From JANPBY01 sp031430645 (lineage in GTDB: Bacteria; Actinomycetota; Actinomycetes; DATJPE01), in contig JANPBY010000101.1 in the NCBI GenBank assembly GCA_031430645.1, forward strand, positions 1-64,000: DNA of 64,000 bases. The letters run 5' to 3'. Each line of letters opens with the position of its first letter. Positions within the stretch are counted from its first letter, which is position 1. The position numbers and the translations under genes are program-made. Positions 16,451-24,957 of this stretch are shown here, piece after piece. Below the pieces are notes generated by a model. The model ran no database searches and was not told where the DNA came from. It worked only from the letters and a program-made list of their open reading frames with translations.

Positions 16451-17058
16451 CGCTCCTGCAAGACCCGGCCCTCCTCTGGTACGTCAATCGCGCAGCTGGG
16501 CTCGTGCTGCTCGTGCTCCTGACAACGGCGACCGTGCTCGGAGTGGGCGCGGTCGACCGACGCACGAGGTCCCGCGTGGGACCGGCGGGCGTTCGTCGAA
16601 CCCGCCCGGTCGGCCGCTTTCCGGGCTTTGTGCTCCCCGAGCTGCACCGCCGGGTGGCACTGGTTGCCGTAGCTCTGACTTTCCTGCATATCATTCCTGC
16701 TGTTCTGGACGACTACGTCCCGATCGACTGGCTCGACGTCGTCGTTCCCTTCGCTTCGGACTACCGTCCGTTGTGGCTCGGCTTGGGGACGCTGACCTTC
16801 GATGTCTTGGCGGTTGTCGTGGTCACCGCACTGGTGAGGACGCGGATCGGCCCGGTCTCCTGGAAGGTCATCCACAAATCCGTCTACGTGACCTGGCCGT
16901 TGGCGGTCCTTCACAGCGTGAACACCGGGACCGACACAGGTGGAGTCTGGGGTTGGTTGGTCCTTGGTTGCGTCCTCGCGGTCGTCGCCGCTTGCTTCGC
17001 GCGACTGCGGAGCATGGCGGCCAGTGACCGTGCAGCCCGACGCCCCGTGCTCCGCTGA
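16447..17058 (+). CDS. Ferric-reductase-like transmembrane protein
   Basis: 203 residues from GTG 16447, which overlaps the apbE stop. About six hydrophobic helices (YVNRAAGLVLLVLLTTATVLG; ALVAVALTFLHIIPAVLDD; GLGTLTFDVLAVVVVTALV; KVIHKSVYVTWPLAVLHSV; and the last helix near LVLGCVLAVVAACF) with paired His residues positioned as haem ligands (LHRRVAL / FLHII; IHKSV / LHSV). This matches the ferric_reduct membrane domain without an attached flavin/NAD domain. With ApbE it suggests a membrane electron-transfer unit. Converges with dop, 7 bp between stops. Confidence 0.82.
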   Translation: MTLLQDPALLWYVNRAAGLVLLVLLTTATVLGVGAVDRRTRSRVGPAGVRRTRPVGRFPGFVLPELHRRVALVAVALTFLHIIPAVLDDYVPIDWLDVVVPFASDYRPLWLGLGTLTFDVLAVVVVTALVRTRIGPVSWKVIHKSVYVTWPLAVLHSVNTGTDTGGVWGWLVLGCVLAVVAACFARLRSMAASDRAARRPVLR

Positions 17059-17065
17059 CCTGTCT

Positions 17066-18580
17066 CTAGTTGGTGGCGGCGAGCGCAACCAACAAGTCAG
17101 CTGCCGTTGGACTGCGATCGAGCAGGCTCTCAACGTGCGCGCGGGTGCCGCGCAACGGCTCCATCGTGGGTACCCGTTGCAGGGACTCCTGACCGGGAAC
17201 GTCAAAAATCACCGAGTCCCAGGATGCCGCCGCAATGTGCTCGGGATAGCGACGCAGGCACTCCCCACGGAAGTAGGCGCGGGTGTCCTCGGGAGGATCC
17301 GTGACCGCCGACTGCACCTCGGCGTCGCTCAGCAACCGGTCCATCCGGCCAGCCGCCACGAGTCGGTGATAGAGCCCCTTCTCGGGCCGGACGTCGCTGT
17401 ATTGCAGATCGATGGCATGGAGTTTGGAGGCGTCCCACCCGAGCCCGTCGCGCTCGCGGTAGCCCTGAAGCAGCGACAGCTTGGCCACCCAGTCGAGCTC
17501 GCGGGAGCAGCGCTGGGGGTCATCTGCGAGTCGGTCCACCATCGACTCCCACCGAGAAAGAATGTCCATCGTCTGGGCATCGGCGTCGACTCCATACCGA
17601 TCCGCAACGAACTTGCGGGCCTGCTCGGCATACTCGCCTTGCAGTTGAACAGCGGTGAGCCGCCGGCCAGAGGCCAGGGTGATCTGATGGCGCAGCGTCG
17701 GGTCATGGGAGACGGCATGCACCTCCGAAACGGGATGCGCGACCGTCAAGCTGTCGCCGAGGAAGCCCGCCTCGATCATCGACAAGACCAAGGACGTGGT
17801 CCCCATCTTCAGATAGGTCGCGACCTCGCTGAGGTTGGCATCTCCAATGATGACGTGCAGCCGCCGGTACTTCGTGGGGTCGGCATGCGGCTCATCGCGG
17901 GTGTTGATGATCGGCCGCTTCAGGGTGGTCTCGAGCCCGACCTCGACTTCGAAGTAGTCAGCCCGTTGGCTGAGCTGAAACCCGTCGTCCTGCCCTTCCT
18001 GGCCCAGCCCGACGCGTCCGCTGCCGGCGATCACCTGTCGGCTCACGAAGAACGGCGTGAGCTGCGTGACGATGTCGCTGAACGGCGTGGCCCGGCTCAT
18101 CAGGTAGTTCTCGTGGGTGCCGTAGGACGCACCCTTGTTGTCGGTGTTGTTCTTGTAGAGAGTGATCAGCGGATCACCGACTGCAGCCAACGCCCTGCGC
18201 GCGGCCTCCGCCATCACGAGGAGCCCAGCCGCGTCGTAGCGAACGGCATCGCGGGGGTTGGTGACTTCGGGAGATGAGTATTCGGGGTGCGCGTGGTCGA
18301 CGTACAGCCGCGCACCGTTGGTCAAGATCACATTGGCGAGGCCGAGGTCTTCGTCGGTGAGCTGACTGTCATCCGCGAGGTCGCGTGCCAGGTCGAACCC
18401 GCGCGCATCCCGCAGTGGGCTCTCCTCGTCGAAGTCCCAGCGGGGCCTGCGGCCGCGTAGGGCGACACCCGCGTAGGCGTTGACGATCTGACTCGAGGCA
18501 AGCATCGCGTTGGCTCCGGGTTGTCCGACGACGGAGATGCCGTACTCGGTCTCGATGCCCATCACGCGGAGAACGCTCAC
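17066..18580 (-). CDS. dop: Pup deamidase / depupylase Dop
   Basis: About 504 residues from GTG 18580. It shares the PafA fold: MGIETEYGISV at the N-terminus, LTNGARLYVDHAHPEYSSPE, LYKNNTDNKGASYGTHENYL and RPIINTRDEPHADPTKYRRLH. The extra inserted segment after SPE distinguishes Dop from PafA. It deamidates the Gln of Pup and removes Pup from substrates. A downstream ATG (18562) is the other possible start. It is separated from pup here by the plus-strand apbE unit, unlike the usual adjacent order. Confidence 0.96.
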   Translation of the reverse strand: MSVLRVMGIETEYGISVVGQPGANAMLASSQIVNAYAGVALRGRRPRWDFDEESPLRDARGFDLARDLADDSQLTDEDLGLANVILTNGARLYVDHAHPEYSSPEVTNPRDAVRYDAAGLLVMAEAARRALAAVGDPLITLYKNNTDNKGASYGTHENYLMSRATPFSDIVTQLTPFFVSRQVIAGSGRVGLGQEGQDDGFQLSQRADYFEVEVGLETTLKRPIINTRDEPHADPTKYRRLHVIIGDANLSEVATYLKMGTTSLVLSMIEAGFLGDSLTVAHPVSEVHAVSHDPTLRHQITLASGRRLTAVQLQGEYAEQARKFVADRYGVDADAQTMDILSRWESMVDRLADDPQRCSRELDWVAKLSLLQGYRERDGLGWDASKLHAIDLQYSDVRPEKGLYHRLVAAGRMDRLLSDAEVQSAVTDPPEDTRAYFRGECLRRYPEHIAAASWDSVIFDVPGQESLQRVPTMEPLRGTRAHVESLLDRSPTAADLLVALAATN

Positions 18581-18620
18581 CCTTTGAGGGTACGTCGCCC
18601 GTCGGTGGGACGCCGGGACG

Positions 18621-19184
18621 TCAGCCGGCAGCGATCGCGGAGTTGACGAAGGCCGTCGTCTGCTTGGCATTGCGTCCGATGCACAGAGCCAGGACTTCGC
18701 CGTCGAACCACGCCTCGAAGGTCGAGCCTCCCGCCGATGCTTGGTGGACCATGATCCCGGACTCGGTACGCGTAGTCACTTCTGCCCCCGCGGTCACAAC
18801 GGTCAGCAGCGCTGGTCCCAACGCATCCGCCTGCTCAGAGTTGGGGTCCACGTCTGGGTTCACGCCGAAGAGCACCAGGCCGCCAACCTCGCCACCGCCA
18901 GGATTGTCGTTGCCCTTGGTCACCGTGTAGACCGAAAGTCCGGTGTAGATGCCCTGCGAACTGGTCACGGCACCCTCAAACGCGGACTTGGCAGCAGCCG
19001 GGGCGGCGACGAGTGTGTAGCCAGGCACGTCTGGGGCCGGCGGGCCTGGTGCGACAGGGCTCGGGGTGACACCGGAGTCACTAGGGGTCGACGGACTCGG
19101 AGCGCCGACGGTGTTCGAGCTCGTTGGCTTCGGGGAGCTCGTCGACGGAGATGGTCCGGCACAGGACAGCAGCACTCCCGTCAC
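18621..19184 (-). CDS. Putative lipoprotein between mpa and dop
   Basis: 187 residues from GTG 19184. The lipobox-like LLSCAG at residues 5-9 is followed by a Ser/Pro/Thr-rich linker and a folded domain of about 120 residues ending AFVNSAIAAG. From GTG 19184 the signal peptide would have almost no n-region; reading upstream gives PRLRSAVVLIAVTGVLLSCAG, a full signal, if translation began at the CTG at 19229 overlapping the mpa stop (CTGA). Similar lipoproteins lie beside mpa in other actinobacteria. Function unknown. Confidence 0.75.
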   Translation of the reverse strand: MTGVLLSCAGPSPSTSSPKPTSSNTVGAPSPSTPSDSGVTPSPVAPGPPAPDVPGYTLVAAPAAAKSAFEGAVTSSQGIYTGLSVYTVTKGNDNPGGGEVGGLVLFGVNPDVDPNSEQADALGPALLTVVTAGAEVTTRTESGIMVHQASAGGSTFEAWFDGEVLALCIGRNAKQTTAFVNSAIAAG

Positions 19185-19225
19185 CGCGATCAGAACGACC
19201 GCGGAGCGCAGCCGTGGACCCTGAC

Positions 19226-20929
19226 TCAGAGGTACTGGCCTGTGTTGGCCACCGTGTCGATGGAACGGCCGGCCTCAGTGCCCTGCTTGCCCTGGATCAA
19301 GGTGCGGATGAACACGATTCGCTCACCCTTCTTGCCCGAGATCCGCGCCCAGTCATCGGGGTTGGTGGTGTTGGGAAGGTCCTCGTTCTCCTTGAATTCA
19401 TCGACGCAGGCCGCCAGCAGGTGCTGCACCCGGATGCCGCGCTGGTTGTGGTCGAGGAGATCCTTGATGGCCATCTTCTTCGCGCGACTGACGATGTTCT
19501 CGATCATCGCGCCGGAGTTGAAGTCCTTGAAGTACAGAACCTCCTTGTCGCCACCGGCATAGGTGACTTCCAGGAAGCGGTTTTCCTCCAGCTCGGTGTA
19601 CATGCGCTCGACGGCCATCTGGATCATCGCTGCAGTGGTGGCAGTCGGCGAGCCACCGTGCTCGGCGAGGTCATCGGCGTGCAACGGGAGCTCAGGGACG
19701 AGGTACTTGGTGAAGATGTCGCGTGCACCCTCGGCGTCGGGGCGCTCGATCTTGATCTTCACGTCGAGACGACCGGGCCGCAGGATCGCCGGGTCGATCA
19801 TGTCCTCGCGGTTGGAAGCACCGATGACGATGACGTTTTCGAGCCCCTCGACCCCGTCGATCTCGCTGAGCAACTGCGGCACGATGGTGTTCTCGACGTC
19901 GCTGGAGACTCCGGTTCCACGCGTGCGGAACAACGAGTCCATCTCGTCGAAGAACACGATGACCGGGACGCCCTCGGAGGCCTTCTCCCTGGCTCGCTGA
20001 AACACCAGCCGGATGTGTCGCTCGGTCTCGCCGACGTACTTGTTGAGGAGCTCGGGGCCTTTGATGTTGAGGAAGTAGGAACGACCTTCCGGCTTGCCGG
20101 TGACCTCGGCGACCTTCTTGGCGAGGGAGTTGGCGACCGCCTTGGCGATCAGCGTCTTCCCACACCCCGGGGGGCCGTACAGCAGGATGCCCTTCGGTGG
20201 CTTGAGCTGGTGCTCGAGGAAGAGATCCGCATGGAGATAGGGCAGTTCGACGGCGTCCCTGATCGTCTCGATCTGGGCAGCAAGACCGCCGATGGACGCA
20301 TAGTCGATGTCCGGGACCTCTTCGAGGACCAGCTCTTCCACTTCGGACTTCGGGATGCGCTCATAGACGTGTTGGGAGCGTGGCTCGAGCAGTAGGGAGT
20401 CGCCGGCGCGCAGAGGTTGGTCCAGGAGTGAGCCGGCGAGGGTCACCACCCGCTCGTCGTCTGTGTGACCCAGGACGAGGGCCCGCATGCCGTCCTCAAG
20501 GATTTCCTTGAGCATGACGACTTCTCCGACGGTTTCGAACTCCAGCGCGCGGATCACGACCATGGCCTCGTTGAGCATGACTTCCTGGCCTCGTCGAAGT
20601 TCTTCAGCGTCCACCTCGGGGCTCACGGACACCCGGAGCTTGCGACCACCGGTGAAGATGTCCGATGTCCCGTCACCGTGGTCCTCGAGGAACACTCCGA
20701 ATCCCGACGGCGGTTGAGCGAGCCGATCGACTTCTTCCTTGAGCATGACGATCTGGTCGCGTGCCTCGCGCAGCGTCGCCGTCAGTCGCTGGTTTTGAGC
20801 CCCTGCTGCGGACAACTCAGATTGGATCGCAGTGAGTCGCTCCTCCAGCGCGCGCGACACGCTCTCCGACGTCGCGGCCTCAGGCCTGTCGTCCTCGGTA
20901 CCCGGCACGGTGCTCACCTCCCGGTTCAC
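19226..20929 (-). CDS. mpa: Proteasome-activating AAA ATPase Mpa/ARC
   Basis: 567 residues: N-terminal coiled coil (about 24-72), tandem OB region, then the AAA module with Walker A GPPGCGKT (252-259), Walker B VIVFFDEMD (about 323-331) and arginine finger region RPGRLD. The last residues are GQYL; the penultimate Gln-Tyr-Leu tail is what docks Mpa on the PrcA ring. It unfolds pupylated proteins and feeds them to the core. Several GTG starts near the N-terminus are possible. It is followed by trmI upstream on the same strand. Confidence 0.97.
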   Translation of the reverse strand: MNREVSTVPGTEDDRPEAATSESVSRALEERLTAIQSELSAAGAQNQRLTATLREARDQIVMLKEEVDRLAQPPSGFGVFLEDHGDGTSDIFTGGRKLRVSVSPEVDAEELRRGQEVMLNEAMVVIRALEFETVGEVVMLKEILEDGMRALVLGHTDDERVVTLAGSLLDQPLRAGDSLLLEPRSQHVYERIPKSEVEELVLEEVPDIDYASIGGLAAQIETIRDAVELPYLHADLFLEHQLKPPKGILLYGPPGCGKTLIAKAVANSLAKKVAEVTGKPEGRSYFLNIKGPELLNKYVGETERHIRLVFQRAREKASEGVPVIVFFDEMDSLFRTRGTGVSSDVENTIVPQLLSEIDGVEGLENVIVIGASNREDMIDPAILRPGRLDVKIKIERPDAEGARDIFTKYLVPELPLHADDLAEHGGSPTATTAAMIQMAVERMYTELEENRFLEVTYAGGDKEVLYFKDFNSGAMIENIVSRAKKMAIKDLLDHNQRGIRVQHLLAACVDEFKENEDLPNTTNPDDWARISGKKGERIVFIRTLIQGKQGTEAGRSIDTVANTGQYL

Positions 20930-20992
20930 CCATATGGGCTACCCCTCAGCGGATGCCGTCGGTTTCGACCTTATAGGCGTCCGGCTTGAGCG

Positions 20993-21958
20993 CTACTCGA
21001 CGACGCGTTCTGCGGACCTTGTGTCGTCCGAGGCGCCGAGCTCCTCGAAGGGCGCCGGGTGGTCACCCTCCGACGCCGAGCCTTTGGCTGGTCGGCGGCG
21101 GCGCAGGGGTGGGACGACTCCCTCAGCCAGTCTGCGGCTGGTGACGAGAAACCCGGTGTGACCGATCATCCGGTGGTCCGGGCGTACGGCCAGGCCCTCA
21201 ACGTGCCAGGTGCGCACCATCGACTCCCAGGAAGCAGGCTCGGTGAAGGCGCCATGGGCGCGCAAGGTTTCCACCGTGCGTGACAGCTGGGTGACGGTGG
21301 CGACATAGGCGCACACCACCCCACCGGGGACAAGCGCACGGGCCACGGCATCGGCGCACTCCCATGGGGCGAGCATGTCGAGGATGACTCGGTCCGCGCA
21401 GCCGGCTTCGGTGGCGGGAACGTTGTCCTGGAGGTCACCGACCCGCAGCTCCCAAGCCGGGTGTGGGCCGCCAAAGAACTGTTCGACATTCCGGCGCGCG
21501 ATGACCGCGAAGTCCTCGCGCCGCTCGAAGGAACGCACGCGACCGGAGTCCCCTACGGCTCGCAGCAGGGAACACGTCAGCGCTCCGGAGCCGACGCCGG
21601 CCTCGATGACCTGAGCGCCGGGAAAGACATCAGCCATGGCCACGATCTGGCCAGCGTCCTTGGGATAGACGACCGCCGCGCCGCGGGGCATGGACAGCAC
21701 GTAGTCAGCGAGCAGCGGCCGCAGCGCTAGGTACGACGTGCCGCCGGTGCTCGTCACCACCACGCCCTCAGGCCCACCAATGAGCTCATCGTGGGCCACT
21801 GCCCCCTGGTGGGTGTGGAACTCCTTTCCTGAGGTCAGGGTGATCGTGTGGAGCCGTCCTTTGGGATCGGTGAGCTGGACCCGGTCGCCTTCCCGGAGCG
21901 GTCCACGTCGATGTTCAGCGCCTGTCGTCACGGGGGCTGAGGTTAGACGCCTCGTCAC
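20993..21958 (-). CDS. trmI: tRNA (adenine(58)-N(1))-methyltransferase TrmI
   Basis: 321 residues. The SAM-binding motif VIEAGVGSGALTCSLLRAVG, the FHTHQGAVAHDELIG segment and SMPRGAAVVYPKDAGQI are characteristic. It methylates A58 in the T-loop of tRNA. GTG 21958 overlaps the upstream site-2 protease stop (GTGA); a later GTG at 21931 lies 8 nt behind a TAACCT box and aligns better with the family N-terminus. Its neighbour mpa follows at 63 bp. Confidence 0.94.
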   Translation of the reverse strand: MTRRLTSAPVTTGAEHRRGPLREGDRVQLTDPKGRLHTITLTSGKEFHTHQGAVAHDELIGGPEGVVVTSTGGTSYLALRPLLADYVLSMPRGAAVVYPKDAGQIVAMADVFPGAQVIEAGVGSGALTCSLLRAVGDSGRVRSFERREDFAVIARRNVEQFFGGPHPAWELRVGDLQDNVPATEAGCADRVILDMLAPWECADAVARALVPGGVVCAYVATVTQLSRTVETLRAHGAFTEPASWESMVRTWHVEGLAVRPDHRMIGHTGFLVTSRRLAEGVVPPLRRRRPAKGSASEGDHPAPFEELGASDDTRSAERVVE

Positions 21959-23094
21959 GTCCCCGCGAATGCCTGGTCCACATCACTGGTCGCGAGGACT
22001 CCGAAAACCCGCCCCTGCGGATCGACGACGAGGTACTCAGCCGCGGGCAGATCACGCATAGCTTCGAGCAAACCGGGTCCGTCGAGCTCGACCTGGAGAT
22101 ACAGCCCGGGCTCCAACCGCCGTGAGACTGTGCCGACCGCCACCCATGGCCGCCGCTCGACCGGCGTTGCAGTTACTGCGGTCTCATTGACCAAGGCGAG
22201 CGGTTGATCATCTCGATCGACAACGACGAGCGCGGTGGCGCCCGCCTCGGTCATCCGGCGCAGGGCCTCAGCCAGCGGTGTGTCAGCCAATACTGGGAGC
22301 GCGCGGCGAGTCAGCGCCCGCACCGAGAGCGAATGCAGCCGGGTCTGGACCCGTTCGGCTCGCAGGGCCTGGCCGGCTCCGCTCCAGACGAAGGCACCTA
22401 TCAGTGCTGTCCAGATAATGAAGACCAGATCAGGCTCCTGACCCCGGCTGAGCGCGATGCCGAGCGGTACCAGGACCAAGCACACCGCCAATACCCGTCC
22501 GATCCAGGCGGCAACGGTGGTGCCCATGCTGGGGTCCCCGGACACCTTCCACACAGCAGCGCGCATCAGTTGGCCGCCGTCCAGCGGCAAGCCAGGCAAT
22601 AGATTGAAGACGCCGACCAGCAGGTTGGCCGCTCCCAGCTGAACGGCCAACAGGTGCAGCACGGTCCCAGGAGAAAGAATCTGGGCCAGCGCAAGGCCAA
22701 GAGCACCAAGGACCAGCGACAACAAGGGGCCGACCCCGGCGATGACGAACTGCCGCCCCGGCGTGACGTCGGAGCGGCTCGTCTCGGTGACTCCCCCCAA
22801 CATCTGCAGCGTGATCCTGTGGACCGGCAGGTCGTACGCCCGCGCCGCCATCGCGTGTCCCAGCTCATGGACCAACACGCTGGCGTACAACAAGACCGCG
22901 AAACTCGCGGCGACGACCCACGACCAAGCGCCCAGGCCGGGCACCCAACGCTCGACGACCGGTTGGAAGATCACGGTGACTAGGACGGCCACAAGGAACC
23001 AGGTCGGCGCGACGAAGATCGGCACCCCGCCAACCCGACCCAAGAGCAGTTCATTGCCACGCCGTGGCTCTTCGGTCGGCTGCTGATCGCTCAC
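21955..23094 (-). CDS. Site-2 protease family zinc metalloprotease with CBS-like C-terminal domain
   Basis: 379 residues. The zinc site is HELGH in the second core helix, and the distal NLLPGLPLDGGQL carries the Asp ligand. About six membrane helices, then CBS-type repeats from about residue 245 to the end (ALVVVDRDDQPLALVNE; YLVVDPQGRVFGVLATSD). Such Rip-like proteases cut membrane-bound anti-sigma factors or signal remnants. GTG 23094 is 6 nt behind a TAGCAT box. The stop overlaps the trmI start. Confidence 0.92.
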   Translation of the reverse strand: MSDQQPTEEPRRGNELLLGRVGGVPIFVAPTWFLVAVLVTVIFQPVVERWVPGLGAWSWVVAASFAVLLYASVLVHELGHAMAARAYDLPVHRITLQMLGGVTETSRSDVTPGRQFVIAGVGPLLSLVLGALGLALAQILSPGTVLHLLAVQLGAANLLVGVFNLLPGLPLDGGQLMRAAVWKVSGDPSMGTTVAAWIGRVLAVCLVLVPLGIALSRGQEPDLVFIIWTALIGAFVWSGAGQALRAERVQTRLHSLSVRALTRRALPVLADTPLAEALRRMTEAGATALVVVDRDDQPLALVNETAVTATPVERRPWVAVGTVSRRLEPGLYLQVELDGPGLLEAMRDLPAAEYLVVDPQGRVFGVLATSDVDQAFAGT

Positions 23095-23100
23095 TCCATG

Positions 23101-23106
23101 ATGCTA
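23101..23106 (-). promoter_or_regulatory. Leaderless -10 box for the site-2 protease
   Basis: TAGCAT on the minus strand, 6 nt before GTG 23094. The divergent nuclease has its own box 38 bp away, so the 62-bp interval serves both genes. Confidence 0.55.
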
Positions 23107-23143
23107 GGCGCTCGCTGCGGGCGACTCTGTCGGTCCCAGGCGC

Positions 23144-23149
23144 TAGCGT
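23144..23149 (+). promoter_or_regulatory. Leaderless -10 box for the RecB-like nuclease
   Basis: TAGCGT followed by exactly 7 nt and ATG 23157; no Shine-Dalgarno sequence in between. Confidence 0.55.
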
Positions 23150-23156
23150 CCGCGCC

Positions 23157-24059
23157 ATGACCGCCGTCGACCTTCCCACTCCCGCAGCCGTGTCGGGTCC
23201 CTCCTTGTCACCGTCACGGGCGAGCGACTTTCAGACCTGCCCCTTGCTCTACCGGTTCCGGGTCATCGACCGACTCCCCGAGGAGCCCAGCGAGGCAGCG
23301 ACGCGCGGGACCGTCGTCCATTCGGTGCTCGAACGGCTCTTCGACCTGCCCGCGGATCAACGCACCTTGGCGAAGGCGGCCGAGCTCGTCGCTCCCGAAT
23401 GGGAGGCTCTGCTCGAATCCGAGCCCGAGCTGTCAGCGCTTGTGGCCGACGACGAACCATCTGACGCCTTACCCTCCTTCCTCGCGGACTCGGTTCCCCT
23501 TCTTGAGCGGTACTTCGCCCTTGAGGACCCCACACGGCTCGAACCCGCCGAGCGTGAGTTGCACGTGACGACGCTTCTCGAATCGGGCTTGACCCTGCGC
23601 GGCTACGTCGATCGCCTGGACGTGACGCCGAGCGGTGAGATGCGGGTCGTCGACTACAAGACCGGGCGCGCGCCCACGCCCGGCTTCGAAGCCCGGGCGA
23701 TGTTCCAGATGCGGTTCTATGCCCTCGTTCTGTGGAAGCTCCGCGGACGGGTGCCCAAGGTGCTCCAGCTGCTCTACCTGGGCAGCGGCGAAGTTCTGCG
23801 CTACGAACCCGACCGGGCCGACCTGATCGCTACCGAGCGCAAGGTCGAGGCACTGTGGCAGGCGATCAGCCGTGCCACCGAAGCCGGCGACTGGCGGCCG
23901 AGCCCGTCCAAGCTCTGCGACTGGTGCTCCTACAAGGACAGCCTGTGCCCCGCCTGGGGTGGCACTCCTCCCCCGCTGCCGACCCAACCGTCCACGCAGT
24001 CGACCAATGAGGACCTCGAGGCGCCGTCCCCTCGAGGTTTCGGCGACGCCCCGGCCTGA
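23157..24059 (+). CDS. RecB/Cas4-type PD-(D/E)XK exonuclease with iron-sulfur cysteines
   Basis: 300 residues. The nuclease motifs are visible as GTVVHSVLERLF, GYVDRLDVTPSGEMRVVDYKTG (Asp and D-x-K core) and QMRFYALVLW. One N-terminal Cys (28) and three C-terminal Cys (254, 257, 264; CDWC...CP) are arranged as in the 4Fe-4S clusters of AddB and Cas4. No helicase domain is attached and no CRISPR genes are near. A stand-alone DNA-repair nuclease is inferred. ATG 23157 is selected because of the leaderless box; longer reading upstream is noise. Confidence 0.9.
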   Translation: MTAVDLPTPAAVSGPSLSPSRASDFQTCPLLYRFRVIDRLPEEPSEAATRGTVVHSVLERLFDLPADQRTLAKAAELVAPEWEALLESEPELSALVADDEPSDALPSFLADSVPLLERYFALEDPTRLEPAERELHVTTLLESGLTLRGYVDRLDVTPSGEMRVVDYKTGRAPTPGFEARAMFQMRFYALVLWKLRGRVPKVLQLLYLGSGEVLRYEPDRADLIATERKVEALWQAISRATEAGDWRPSPSKLCDWCSYKDSLCPAWGGTPPPLPTQPSTQSTNEDLEAPSPRGFGDAPA

Positions 24060-24121
24060 CCGAGCGGCCGCGGACCGGCGAGGGCGTCCCGGAGGAGCAT
24101 GGTCAGGGTCCGACCAGGGTT

Positions 24122-24133
24122 GAACCGGGGTTC
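24122..24133. promoter_or_regulatory. SOS-box-like palindrome GAAC-N4-GTTC
   Basis: GAACCGGGGTTC matches the GAAC(N4)GTTC form of the Gram-positive LexA box and lies inside the slightly longer palindrome TGAACCGGGGTTCA. It is 41 bp upstream of the TAGGCT likely -10 of the ABC transporter genes and 62 bp past the nuclease stop. LexA control is only inferred. Confidence 0.45.
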
Positions 24134-24162
24134 ATGTGGCGATCTACGGATGATTCCGCCTC

Positions 24163-24168
24163 TAGGCT
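24163..24168 (+). promoter_or_regulatory. Candidate -10 box for the ABC transporter operon
   Basis: TAGGCT, 30 nt before GTG 24199, giving a short leader that contains a Shine-Dalgarno (GAGGAGA). No clear -35 is seen. Confidence 0.45.
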
Positions 24169-24198
24169 GGAAACAAGCCCGATCAACGAGGAGAACCC

Positions 24199-24951
<753 letters not shown>

Positions 24952-24957
24952 CCAGTC

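Noticed and set aside
16940..18277. 445-codon plus-strand frame over dop
   Set aside because: Dop is unambiguous on the minus strand; the frame shows no family.
19124..20395. 423-codon plus-strand frame over mpa
   Set aside because: Mpa with Walker motifs and QYL tail is on the minus strand.
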